DNA from: Acidobacteria bacterium UBA823
Lineage (GTDB): Bacteria > Acidobacteriota > Vicinamibacteria > Vicinamibacterales > UBA823
Assembly: GCA_002296225.1 (NCBI GenBank)
Contig: DBHR01000062.1
Location: 1-14,143, forward strand
Reading direction: 5' to 3'
Length of the DNA stretch: 14,143 nt
In this document: in pieces, positions 7,701 to 14,143 of the stretch
Position numbering within the stretch: position 1 is the stretch's first letter
Layout of the letters: each line of letters starts with the position of its first letter
Notes under the pieces: model-generated
Database searches by the model: none
Told to the model about the DNA's origin: nothing
Seen by the model: only the letters and a program-made list of their open reading frames with translations
Position numbers and translations under genes: made by a program

Positions 7701-7739
7701 CCGGTTGCGGTGTTCCTGAAGAACCGGTGCCAAACCGCA
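7701..7739 (+). promoter_or_regulatory. Overlapping inverted repeats in the leader of the enzyme cluster
   Basis: Three inverted repeats overlap within 39 bp. They are CCGGTT (7701-7706) with AACCGG (7722-7727), GTTC (7712-7715) with GAAC (7721-7724) around a 5-nt loop, and TGCGGT (7706-7711) with ACCGCA (7734-7739). The pairs share bases, so they cannot all form at once. The repeats end 16 bp before the TTG start. Such mutually exclusive pairing can serve attenuation or translation control, or the DNA may be an operator. The role is inference; the repeats themselves are plain in the sequence. Confidence 0.4.
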
Positions 7740-7755
7740 CCTGCGTCAGATAGCC

Positions 7756-8880
7756 TTGTCCCCAACCATCCTTATCGCTGGCCTCGGCGATCTCGGCGCC
7801 GTCGTGCTTGAACTCTTGGCGCGGGAGCGCTGGCCGGGCCGGATCATCGCGGGCAGTCGGGATCTCGGTCGCACCCAGGCCCGGGTGAACCTCGCAAGAC
7901 TCGGCGCAATCGCCCAAGGGTGCCGTCCGGTGTTGGAAAGCGTTCATTTAGACCTTGACGATGAAGCTCAGACCGCGGATCTCATCCGGCGGGTTTCACC
8001 CGATGTAATCCTCTCTACTGCAACCCGGCAATCGTGGTTGATACCGGAACGACTTCCAAATCGCCCGCGCATGCGCCTGGCCGGTGCCGGGTTTGGCGTT
8101 TGGTTGCCTATTCATCTCGATCTGTCGGTAAAGCTTATGCGGGCGCTTCGTGAGTCAGGCGTTGGCACGCACACCCTCATCGCTCCGTTCCCGGATGTGG
8201 CGAATCTTGTCCTTTCACGCCTCGGGATGCAACCAACCTCTGGTGTCGGAAACATCGATGAGATCGTACCGAAAGTCGCGACATTTGCCGCAACCCGACT
8301 CGGGGTTTCGATAGACGAGATTGAAGTTACACTCGTTGCCCACCACGCGTTCGGAATTCATGCATTTAAACCATCCGACCGAACTAGGCCACCGCACTTT
8401 CTTCGTGTTGCCCACAATGGCACGGACGTAACGAAGGAGTTCGACAGTGAGGAACTGCTGTGTCGGCCATATCCGCTTCCTCCGGGCCCAGCGACCCATT
8501 TTCTAACAGCTGGGTCCACTCTAAGGTTGATGTGCGCTCTCACCAGCAGGGAGACTCGTCTCCACGCGCCCGGCCCCGAAGGGCTTCCTGGGGGCTATCC
8601 AATATTGGCCGGGCCTAGTGGGGTCCGCGTTCCGGTGATACCTAACTTGTCGCGGCAGGAAGCGATTGAAATCAACGAACGTTCGCATCCATTCGATGGT
8701 ATCGAAATGATCGAGCCTGACGGCACGGTGGTGTTCCGGCAGGAGGCAGTCGATATAATGGACCGCGAGCTCGGATATCGGTGTTCCCGGCTGGACCCAG
8801 CGGATATTAGCAACCGGGCCGGCGAGCTTCTGCGCCGCTTTCGTCTATACGCGAAGCGGCACGGACTTCAGGTGGGTTAA
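7756..8880 (+). CDS. NAD(P)-binding Rossmann-fold protein, substrate unknown
   Basis: I cannot name this 374-residue protein. The N-terminus is a dinucleotide-binding fold: strand TILIAGLGDLG gives GxGxxG at residues 9-14, and strand 2 ends in AGSRD (32-36), where R35 might bind an NADP phosphate. DVILSTATRQ (83-92) matches the later Rossmann strand seen in saccharopine-dehydrogenase-like proteins. The rest is a separate catalytic or dimerisation region with a histidine-rich stretch AHHAFGIHAF (195-204), GVGNIDEIVPK (163-173), and a C-terminal part with EMIEPDGTVVF and a basic helical tail. It is probably a soluble cytoplasmic oxidoreductase or a relative. It leads a same-strand cluster: a PLP aminotransferase follows after 56 bp, then two short-chain dehydrogenases. 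The start is TTG at 7756; the frame is open upstream only to a stop at 7717, no ATG or GTG lies between, and no ribosome site is visible. Confidence 0.7.
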   Translation: MSPTILIAGLGDLGAVVLELLARERWPGRIIAGSRDLGRTQARVNLARLGAIAQGCRPVLESVHLDLDDEAQTADLIRRVSPDVILSTATRQSWLIPERLPNRPRMRLAGAGFGVWLPIHLDLSVKLMRALRESGVGTHTLIAPFPDVANLVLSRLGMQPTSGVGNIDEIVPKVATFAATRLGVSIDEIEVTLVAHHAFGIHAFKPSDRTRPPHFLRVAHNGTDVTKEFDSEELLCRPYPLPPGPATHFLTAGSTLRLMCALTSRETRLHAPGPEGLPGGYPILAGPSGVRVPVIPNLSRQEAIEINERSHPFDGIEMIEPDGTVVFRQEAVDIMDRELGYRCSRLDPADISNRAGELLRRFRLYAKRHGLQVG

Positions 8881-8936
8881 GAGGGCAAACACCAGTTGGC
8901 TGTTTCCCCGCCCCGCCTTCTTGTATTCTGACCTCC

Positions 8937-10271
8937 ATGTCGTACTCGACAGACACGTCTAAAGCACTTTTCGACCGCTCGTCCAAGGTCCTCGTGGAGG
9001 GAGGCAGTTCGCCCTCACGCGGCCCGGCCAATTATGGCGGCTACCCACTCTTCATCGAGCGCGGCCAAGGGGCCCATGTATTCGACGCCGACGGGAACCA
9101 ATACCTTGATTGGATGATGGCCTATGGCGCGCTGCCACACGGGCACGCACACCCTCGTATCGTCGACGCGGTTTCAGAGGGTGCAAAGACCAGCACGCTC
9201 GTGGCCGCGGCGACCGAAATCGAAGTTGAGGTCGCCGAACTTATTCAGCGGATGGTGCCTTCAGCCGAGCGCGTCAGGTTCGCCAATACTGGTACTGAAG
9301 CAACGATGGCTGCCATCCGGCTGGCCCGCGGCTACACGGGCCGCCAGAAATTCATCAAGTTCGAGGGGCACTACCACGGGTGGTACGACGATTTCCTCGT
9401 CAATGCGCATCCGCATCCCGTGACGTCCCTAGGGCACCGCCATGACCCCGTGAAGATCGCCGATAGTTCTGGTCTTAATCACCGGGCCCTAGACGACACG
9501 ATCCTCGTTCCGTGGAACGATCTATCTGCCGCAGAGCGCGCTTTAGAGAACAATAAAGGTCAGGTCGCAGCCATCATCACTGAAGGAATTATGGCAAACA
9601 TGGGGGTGATTCCTCCCCGGCAAGGCTACCTAGAAGGCCTTAGAGAGTTGGCGCGGACCAATAACGCCTTGTTCATCCTCGATGAAACCGTTACGGGTTT
9701 TCGGATTGCGGCCGGCGGCTGCCAGCAACACTACCAACTGGACCCCGACATCTCGACATTCGGCAAAGCGCTTGGGTCAGGCCTCCCAGTGGCAGCTTTC
9801 GTTGGACGGGCGGAAATAATGGAGGCGCTCGCTTGGGGGGGCGTCCTGCACTATGGAACGCAAAACGCATCACGCATCGGCCTCTTCGCCGCTCGAGCAA
9901 ATCTGCAAATGCTAGCTGAAGACAACTTCGCTGCATTCCGGCACACTTGGAAAATTGGCGAGGCCCTCGTAGCCGGCCTTCAAAGCGTCTTTCAGGAGAC
10001 CAAGACGCCAGCGATTGTGCAGAGTGTTGGGCCCATGCTTCAGATTCTCTTTACTGAACAGCCACAGATCCATGACTACCGTGAATTCTGCGCTTTTGTT
10101 GACCGAGGCCGATATCAGCGATTCGCACGCGCGCTCTTTCCGCATGGCATCTACATGACACCAGCTTCGGGGCTGCATTCCGTCGCCACTCTAGTACACA
10201 CGCAAGAACACGTGGAGGCGACACTCGTCGCTGCGCGGAAGGTGTTAAGGGACGGTGGCAGCTCCGGATAG
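8937..10271 (+). CDS. Class III PLP aminotransferase, glutamate-1-semialdehyde aminomutase-like
   Basis: This 444-residue protein is a fold-type I PLP enzyme in the branch containing glutamate-1-semialdehyde 2,1-aminomutase (HemL). Visible landmarks are YPLFIERGQGAHVFDADGN (36-54), the cofactor phosphate loop NTGTEATMAAIRLARG (117-132), KFEGHYHGWYDD (141-152), LDETVTGFR (248-256) with D249 pairing to the PLP pyridine nitrogen, and FGKALGSGLPVAAF (275-288) with Schiff-base lysine K277. Two places depart from HemL: the GSWGP-type motif is MAYGALPHGHAHP (61-73), and the usual GT-x-SGNP loop is GTQNASRIG (307-315). It is therefore probably not the heme enzyme but an aminotransferase or aminomutase on another substrate. 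The genes around it encode dehydrogenases, not heme biosynthesis. The next gene overlaps its 3' end by 17 bp. The ATG lacks a Shine-Dalgarno. A TATTCT at 8924-8929 sits 7 nt before the ATG, so a leaderless internal transcript is conceivable but unproven. Confidence 0.88.
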   Translation: MSYSTDTSKALFDRSSKVLVEGGSSPSRGPANYGGYPLFIERGQGAHVFDADGNQYLDWMMAYGALPHGHAHPRIVDAVSEGAKTSTLVAAATEIEVEVAELIQRMVPSAERVRFANTGTEATMAAIRLARGYTGRQKFIKFEGHYHGWYDDFLVNAHPHPVTSLGHRHDPVKIADSSGLNHRALDDTILVPWNDLSAAERALENNKGQVAAIITEGIMANMGVIPPRQGYLEGLRELARTNNALFILDETVTGFRIAAGGCQQHYQLDPDISTFGKALGSGLPVAAFVGRAEIMEALAWGGVLHYGTQNASRIGLFAARANLQMLAEDNFAAFRHTWKIGEALVAGLQSVFQETKTPAIVQSVGPMLQILFTEQPQIHDYREFCAFVDRGRYQRFARALFPHGIYMTPASGLHSVATLVHTQEHVEATLVAARKVLRDGGSSG

Positions 10272-11046
10272 GACATCGGCCGGTTCGCTAGCCGGCAAAG
10301 TCGCTGTGGTGACCGGCGGAGCTTCGGGGATCGGCCGAGCCACCGCCTTCCTGTTTGCAGAGGAGGGCGCCGCCGTGACTGTCGCTGATGTCGATGCTGT
10401 CCAAGCGCAACAGACCGTACAAACCATCATTGATAGGGGGTCTCGCGCGCTTTACGTGCGCACTGACGTGACCAGCGATGAAGCTTGCCAGAACGCCATA
10501 ACACGCACAATTGAAGAGTTTAGTTACCTCGATGTGCTATTCAATAACGCAGGAATCATCCACCGGACTTCGGTTCCAAATACTGCCGAAGCGGATTGGG
10601 ACCGAGTCATGGCTGTCAACGTCAAGGGCGTCTACTTGATGTCGAAATACGCCATTCCGGTGATGGCACGGGGCGGGTCAATTATCAATACGGGTTCTGG
10701 CTGGGGGCTTGTCGGCGGACACGATGCGGCACCCTACTGTGCGTCAAAGGGTGCCGTGGTGCAGTTGACCCGCGCAATGGCCATCGACCATGGCGCTCAA
10801 GGGTTGCGGGTCAACTGCGTATGTCCTGGCGACACCGACACGCCGCTACTGGCCCAAGAGGCTGAGCAATTGGGCATCAACGAGCAGACCTTTCGCGCCC
10901 AGGCCGCCGTCAGGCCAATCGGCCGAGTCGGGAGACCTGATGACGTTGCGCGTGCGGTGCTGTATCTGGCAAGTGAGGCCTCGGAATTTGTGACGGGTGC
11001 AACCCTCGTGGTTGATGGCGGTGGCCTCGCAGGGCAGGCGCCATGA
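10255..11046 (+). CDS. Short-chain dehydrogenase/reductase (SDR), first of two
   Basis: A classical SDR of 263 residues: an NAD(P)H-dependent oxidoreductase interconverting a hydroxyl and a carbonyl group. The dinucleotide motif TGGASGIG is at 20-27. VADVD with D45 at the end of strand 2 favours NAD(H) over NADP(H). NNAG is at 97-100. The catalytic tetrad is complete: N122 in AVNVKG, S148, Y161 and K165 in YCASK. The C-terminus FVTGATLVVDGGGLAG is the usual FabG-like ending. The GTG start at 10255 lies 17 bp inside the aminotransferase gene, with AAGGG 3 nt upstream, and the stop overlaps the next ATG as ATGA. This tight packing implies translational coupling and a shared pathway. It probably oxidises a secondary alcohol to a ketone or the reverse; the substrate is not readable. 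SDR assignment is firm; the role is inferred from context. Confidence 0.92.
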   Translation: MAAPDRTSAGSLAGKVAVVTGGASGIGRATAFLFAEEGAAVTVADVDAVQAQQTVQTIIDRGSRALYVRTDVTSDEACQNAITRTIEEFSYLDVLFNNAGIIHRTSVPNTAEADWDRVMAVNVKGVYLMSKYAIPVMARGGSIINTGSGWGLVGGHDAAPYCASKGAVVQLTRAMAIDHGAQGLRVNCVCPGDTDTPLLAQEAEQLGINEQTFRAQAAVRPIGRVGRPDDVARAVLYLASEASEFVTGATLVVDGGGLAGQAP

Positions 11047-11795
11047 AGGGCCTAGCGAAAAAGCGTGTCCTCATTACGGGTGGCGCCAATGGTATCGGCG
11101 CGGCAACGGCTTCGCGGTTTCTCGATGAAGGAGCCCGGGTCAAGGTATTAGACCGTGATGCTGAAGGGTGCGCGCGCCTTGAGCAACAGTTCTCGTCACT
11201 CGCCACCTCTATCGTCGCTGACGTCACCGACGTCGATGCGGTTGCCACGGCCTTTGAAAATATCGATGCGGTATGGAACGGACTCGATATCCTGATTAAC
11301 AACGCTGGGATTAGCCTGCCGCACGCCTTCATGGAGGTCAGGCCTGAAGACTGGAGCCGAATCCTCGACGTGAACCTTAACGGCGTATTTCATGTGGCAC
11401 AGGAGGCTGCACGGCGCATGAGCACCGCTGGTGCCGGCGTCATCATCAACATGGGGTCAACCAATGCGTTGATAGGGATGCCTCGCTACGCTGCCTACAA
11501 CGTCTCGAAAGCCGGAGTCGTTGCTCTGACCCGCACTATGGCACTTGAGCTTGCCCCCAACATACGCGTCAACGCGGTTTGCCCAGGGTATGTCTTAACT
11601 CCGATGCAGCAGGCTGAATATACCGCTGAAGAAATGGCCGGATTGAACGAAAAGGTGCCGCTTGGCCGCCATGCTGCGCCAGAGGAAGTGGCGGCATTGT
11701 TCGCCTTCCTCGCCTCGGACGAAGCTCCGTTCATTAGTGGGCAGGCCATCGTGATTGACGGAGCGGAACTCGCCGGCGGTCTCGCCAGTCGATGA
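11043..11795 (+). CDS. Short-chain dehydrogenase/reductase (SDR), second of two
   Basis: A second classical SDR of 250 residues. It has TGGANGIG (12-19), D37 after strand 2 (LDRD, NAD-type), NNAG (86-89), and the catalytic residues N111 in DVNLNG, S139 in MGSTNA, and Y152 and K156 in YNVSK. The C-terminus FISGQAIVIDGAELAGG is canonical. It resembles the upstream SDR only at family level: loop sequences and the substrate-cap region differ (GDTDTPLLAQEAEQL in the first, GYVLTPMQQAEYTAEE here), so the pair more likely acts on two substrates or two steps than duplicating one activity. Its ATG shares ATGA with the stop of the previous gene. It closes the tight cluster; the next gene starts 93 bp later. 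Cytoplasmic. Confidence 0.92.
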   Translation: MKGLAKKRVLITGGANGIGAATASRFLDEGARVKVLDRDAEGCARLEQQFSSLATSIVADVTDVDAVATAFENIDAVWNGLDILINNAGISLPHAFMEVRPEDWSRILDVNLNGVFHVAQEAARRMSTAGAGVIINMGSTNALIGMPRYAAYNVSKAGVVALTRTMALELAPNIRVNAVCPGYVLTPMQQAEYTAEEMAGLNEKVPLGRHAAPEEVAALFAFLASDEAPFISGQAIVIDGAELAGGLASR

Positions 11796-11888
11796 AGCCC
11801 AGCCGAGTCTCCCTCCAGAAGAATTGCTGGCCTCGACCTAAGGACCCAACCAGGATCCACGCGCCCCGGCATCCTTAGTCATCTCCTT
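11796..11888. other. Short gap before the outer-membrane protein gene
   Basis: The 93 bp hold no clear hairpin with a T-run, so no intrinsic terminator separates the enzyme cluster from the barrel protein gene. No Shine-Dalgarno precedes the ATG at 11889 and no convincing promoter pair is visible. Read-through transcription is possible. Confidence 0.4.
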
Positions 11889-14117
11889 ATGGCCTACCGC
11901 TCAGTTTGCCTCGCTGCCTCATTCACAATTCTCTTGTGCTGTCCCCTATTCGCGCAAACTGTAGGCTCTACCAGCGAACGGCGAACCATGACCGCCGAAC
12001 GTATGACCGATGAAGAGACCATAGAACTTGACGGACTACTCGATGAGGCTGCCTGGCAGCGTGCCGTGCCGGCAACCGACTTCATTCAGCAGGACCCAGT
12101 TCTTGGCGGAACACCCACCGAACGCACCGAGGTTCGAATCATTTACAGCCGGAACCATCTATACATGGGAGTTCTATGCTTTGATTCCGAGCCTGACAAG
12201 CTGCTCGGCAACACGATGAAGCGAGACGAGTTTCTCCGTGCTGATGACCGCTTCATGTGGGTCATGGACACCTTCCTGGACCAACAGTCAGGTTATTTCT
12301 TTGAAATGAACCCTTCGGGACTGATGGCCGACTCGTTAATGGGATCCGGAGGCGCTCAGAGCCGTGAATGGGATGGCATTTGGGACGCGAAGGTCTTGCG
12401 GAGCCACCTTGGGTGGACGCTCGAAATTAAGATTCCTTTTCGGACGCTCAACTTCGACCCGGATGGTACCGCGTGGGGCATTAATTTTCAGCGCACCATT
12501 CGGCGAAAAAATGAAGAAAACCTTTGGACTGGCTACTTACGCAATCAACAGCTGCGGCAGATGTCTAATGCCGGCTTACTCGAAATCGATATTCGGGGTG
12601 GAGGTGTAACACAGGGTCTAGGCCTTGACGTTAAGCCCTACCTAACTGGCGGGAGCTCCGAATCCCCTGGTCGCGACCCGGTTGTCCCATTGTCTAGAAC
12701 CACGGACCTTGGCGTGGACCTCTTTTACAACGTGACGCCAAGTCTTCGAGCCAATCTCACTGTCAATACCGATTTTGCACAAACCGAGGTTGATCAAAGG
12801 CTGGTAAACCTAACGCGCTTCCCTCTTTTCTTTCCAGAAAAACGTGATTTCTTTCTTGACGGTGCCACTTTCTTCGAGTTTTACGTTCCACGACGTCGGC
12901 AAAATTCAAACATCGCAGTGCAGCCGTTCTTTAGTCGGAGAGTTGGCCTCGACTCGAGTGGATTACCTCAAAAGATCGATTTCGGCACGAAGCTGACCGG
13001 GCAGCTGGGTCAACAGGACGTCGGCTTTCTCCATGTGCGTACTGGCAACGACACCGATCTCGCCGGGGAAGAATTTACGGTCCTTCGTGTGAAGCGGCGG
13101 GTTTTGGCTCAGTCATACGTGGGTATGTTTTACAGTCGACGTGCCAGTCGCACGACCACGCCAAACCCAGAACAAACGGCTGGCCTTGATTTCAGGTTGG
13201 CAACTTCTACATTCAGAGGGTCAAATAATCTTGAGTTTAACGGCTTCTTTCTTTGGAACACCGATACAACGAAAACCACGGCTGGTGAAAACCTCGCCTA
13301 CGGCGTCCGACTCGATTATCCGAACGACCGCTGGGAAGCGCGGATGGCCTTCACGGAGGTCCAGCCGGACCACGGCCCAGCCATCGGATTCACTCGACGA
13401 ACGGGCTTCCGCGCCTACCAACCCCGCTTTCGCTTTGCACCTCGACCAAATCAACACCCGTGGCTTCGTCAAATGGCAGTTGGGTTTGACGCAGACTTGC
13501 GGACCGACATGAATAACGAATTCCTAACGCGACGTCTTGATTTCACGTTGCTTAGGCTGGAACTGCATACGCAAGACAATATCGAAATCAGCTTGGTGCC
13601 AACCTATGAGCGCTTAGAAAACGATTTTGAAATAACCAAGGGAGTGCTTCTCCCTGCTCAGACCGCGTATGACTTCGTTCGATTCCGAGTGGTCACCAAC
13701 ACTGCAACCCGTCGAGTGCTTGCGTCGAAGGCCCGCGTCGAAATTGGCAGCTTTTTTTCTGGGACCCGCGAAGAAATCGCCGTCTCGCTTGGGATTCGGC
13801 CTCGGCCAGGTGTCACTCTGAGCGTTGAGCAGGAGTGGAACAAAATCTCACTTGGGGCGGACAATTTTCAGGTCCGCCTCTATCGCTTTGTTGCCGACAC
13901 ACAGTTCAGTCCTTGGCTTTACTTGGTCAATAACGTGCAGTTCGATTCAATTAGTCAAGTCATGGGTTGGCAATCCCGGTTACGCTGGATCCTTGCTCCG
14001 GGAAACGACCTTTTCGTTGTCTACACTCAAAATTGGCTCGACCATGAGCTTTTCGATCGCTTTGCCACCTTGGACCGCCGGGCAGCTGCGAAATTCGTCT
14101 ACACTCACCGCTTCTAG
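11889..14117 (+). CDS. Secreted DUF5916 outer-membrane barrel protein with CBM9-like domain
   Basis: A 742-residue exported protein. The N-terminus has a basic start, a hydrophobic core (about 7-20) and a signal-peptidase I site after LFA (residue 22 before Q23). The two cysteines at 17-18 do not form a lipobox. A CBM9-like beta-sandwich follows (about 45-235): IELDGLLDEAAWQRA (45-59), the YFFEMNPSGLMADSL stretch (136-150), and GWTLEIKIPFRTLNF (175-189). The DUF5916 region follows, with NTDFAQTEVDQ (293-303) and the hallmark FFPEKRDFFLDGA (314-326). The remainder alternates polar and aromatic residues like transmembrane beta strands, and the chain ends in Phe (KFVYTHRF), the usual barrel-assembly signal. 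Such proteins occur widely in Acidobacteriota and Bacteroidota; their function is not established, with ligand binding or uptake at the cell surface the usual guess. The gene is complete, with 26 bp left after the stop. It follows the enzyme cluster on the same strand. Confidence 0.88.
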   Translation: MAYRSVCLAASFTILLCCPLFAQTVGSTSERRTMTAERMTDEETIELDGLLDEAAWQRAVPATDFIQQDPVLGGTPTERTEVRIIYSRNHLYMGVLCFDSEPDKLLGNTMKRDEFLRADDRFMWVMDTFLDQQSGYFFEMNPSGLMADSLMGSGGAQSREWDGIWDAKVLRSHLGWTLEIKIPFRTLNFDPDGTAWGINFQRTIRRKNEENLWTGYLRNQQLRQMSNAGLLEIDIRGGGVTQGLGLDVKPYLTGGSSESPGRDPVVPLSRTTDLGVDLFYNVTPSLRANLTVNTDFAQTEVDQRLVNLTRFPLFFPEKRDFFLDGATFFEFYVPRRRQNSNIAVQPFFSRRVGLDSSGLPQKIDFGTKLTGQLGQQDVGFLHVRTGNDTDLAGEEFTVLRVKRRVLAQSYVGMFYSRRASRTTTPNPEQTAGLDFRLATSTFRGSNNLEFNGFFLWNTDTTKTTAGENLAYGVRLDYPNDRWEARMAFTEVQPDHGPAIGFTRRTGFRAYQPRFRFAPRPNQHPWLRQMAVGFDADLRTDMNNEFLTRRLDFTLLRLELHTQDNIEISLVPTYERLENDFEITKGVLLPAQTAYDFVRFRVVTNTATRRVLASKARVEIGSFFSGTREEIAVSLGIRPRPGVTLSVEQEWNKISLGADNFQVRLYRFVADTQFSPWLYLVNNVQFDSISQVMGWQSRLRWILAPGNDLFVVYTQNWLDHELFDRFATLDRRAAAKFVYTHRF

Positions 14118-14143
14118 GATCAACTCTAGCTACTCGCGGAAAA

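Noticed and set aside
6553..7755. Integrative mobile element around the recombinase
   Set aside because: No excisionase, cargo, terminal repeats or duplicated target site were seen, and flanking genes are housekeeping or metabolic.
10910..11332. 140-codon minus-strand frame over the two SDR genes
   Set aside because: It is antisense to two clear SDR genes with intact catalytic motifs and resembles no protein.

Overview
The window reads as ordinary chromosome of a Gram-negative bacterium. It is moderately GC-rich and carries nine near-contiguous genes: eight complete and one cut by the left edge. An LPS-export permease and an outer-membrane beta-barrel protein show two membranes. The ParB type, the single-chain LptF-LptG permease and the DUF5916-type barrel together suggest Acidobacteriota, possibly Vicinamibacteria. 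That placement is inference from gene style only; no rRNA or other marker is present.

Left block, plus strand (1-3425): the 3' part of a chromosome-partition parB gene, then a gap of about 400 bp with several small hairpins but no recognisable gene, then a long gene in which LptF and LptG, normally two proteins, form one polypeptide.

Middle block, minus strand (7533 down to 3422): a XerC/XerD-type tyrosine recombinase, then metK (S-adenosylmethionine synthetase) behind a good ribosome site and a plausible promoter, then a probably exported PHP-domain metallohydrolase 60 bp downstream of metK. The PHP gene converges on the lptFG gene and their stop codons overlap inside one CTAG tetranucleotide.

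Right block, plus strand (7756-14117): a compact, apparently co-transcribed cluster. It holds a Rossmann-fold NAD(P)-dependent protein of unknown substrate with a TTG start, a class III PLP aminotransferase related to glutamate-1-semialdehyde aminomutase but with an altered substrate-loop motif, and two classical short-chain dehydrogenases joined by 17-bp and 4-bp overlaps. A secreted DUF5916/CBM9-like outer-membrane barrel protein follows 93 bp later. The four enzymes look like one oxidation/transamination pathway for a small hydroxy-, keto- or amino-compound. The barrel protein could handle an extracellular ligand, but the substrate cannot be read from sequence.

I see no CRISPR array, insertion sequence, complete tRNA or rRNA gene, phage module or recognisable defence system. 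The most novel items are the uncharacterised enzyme cluster at 7756-11795, with overlapping inverted repeats in its leader, and the LptF-LptG fusion.
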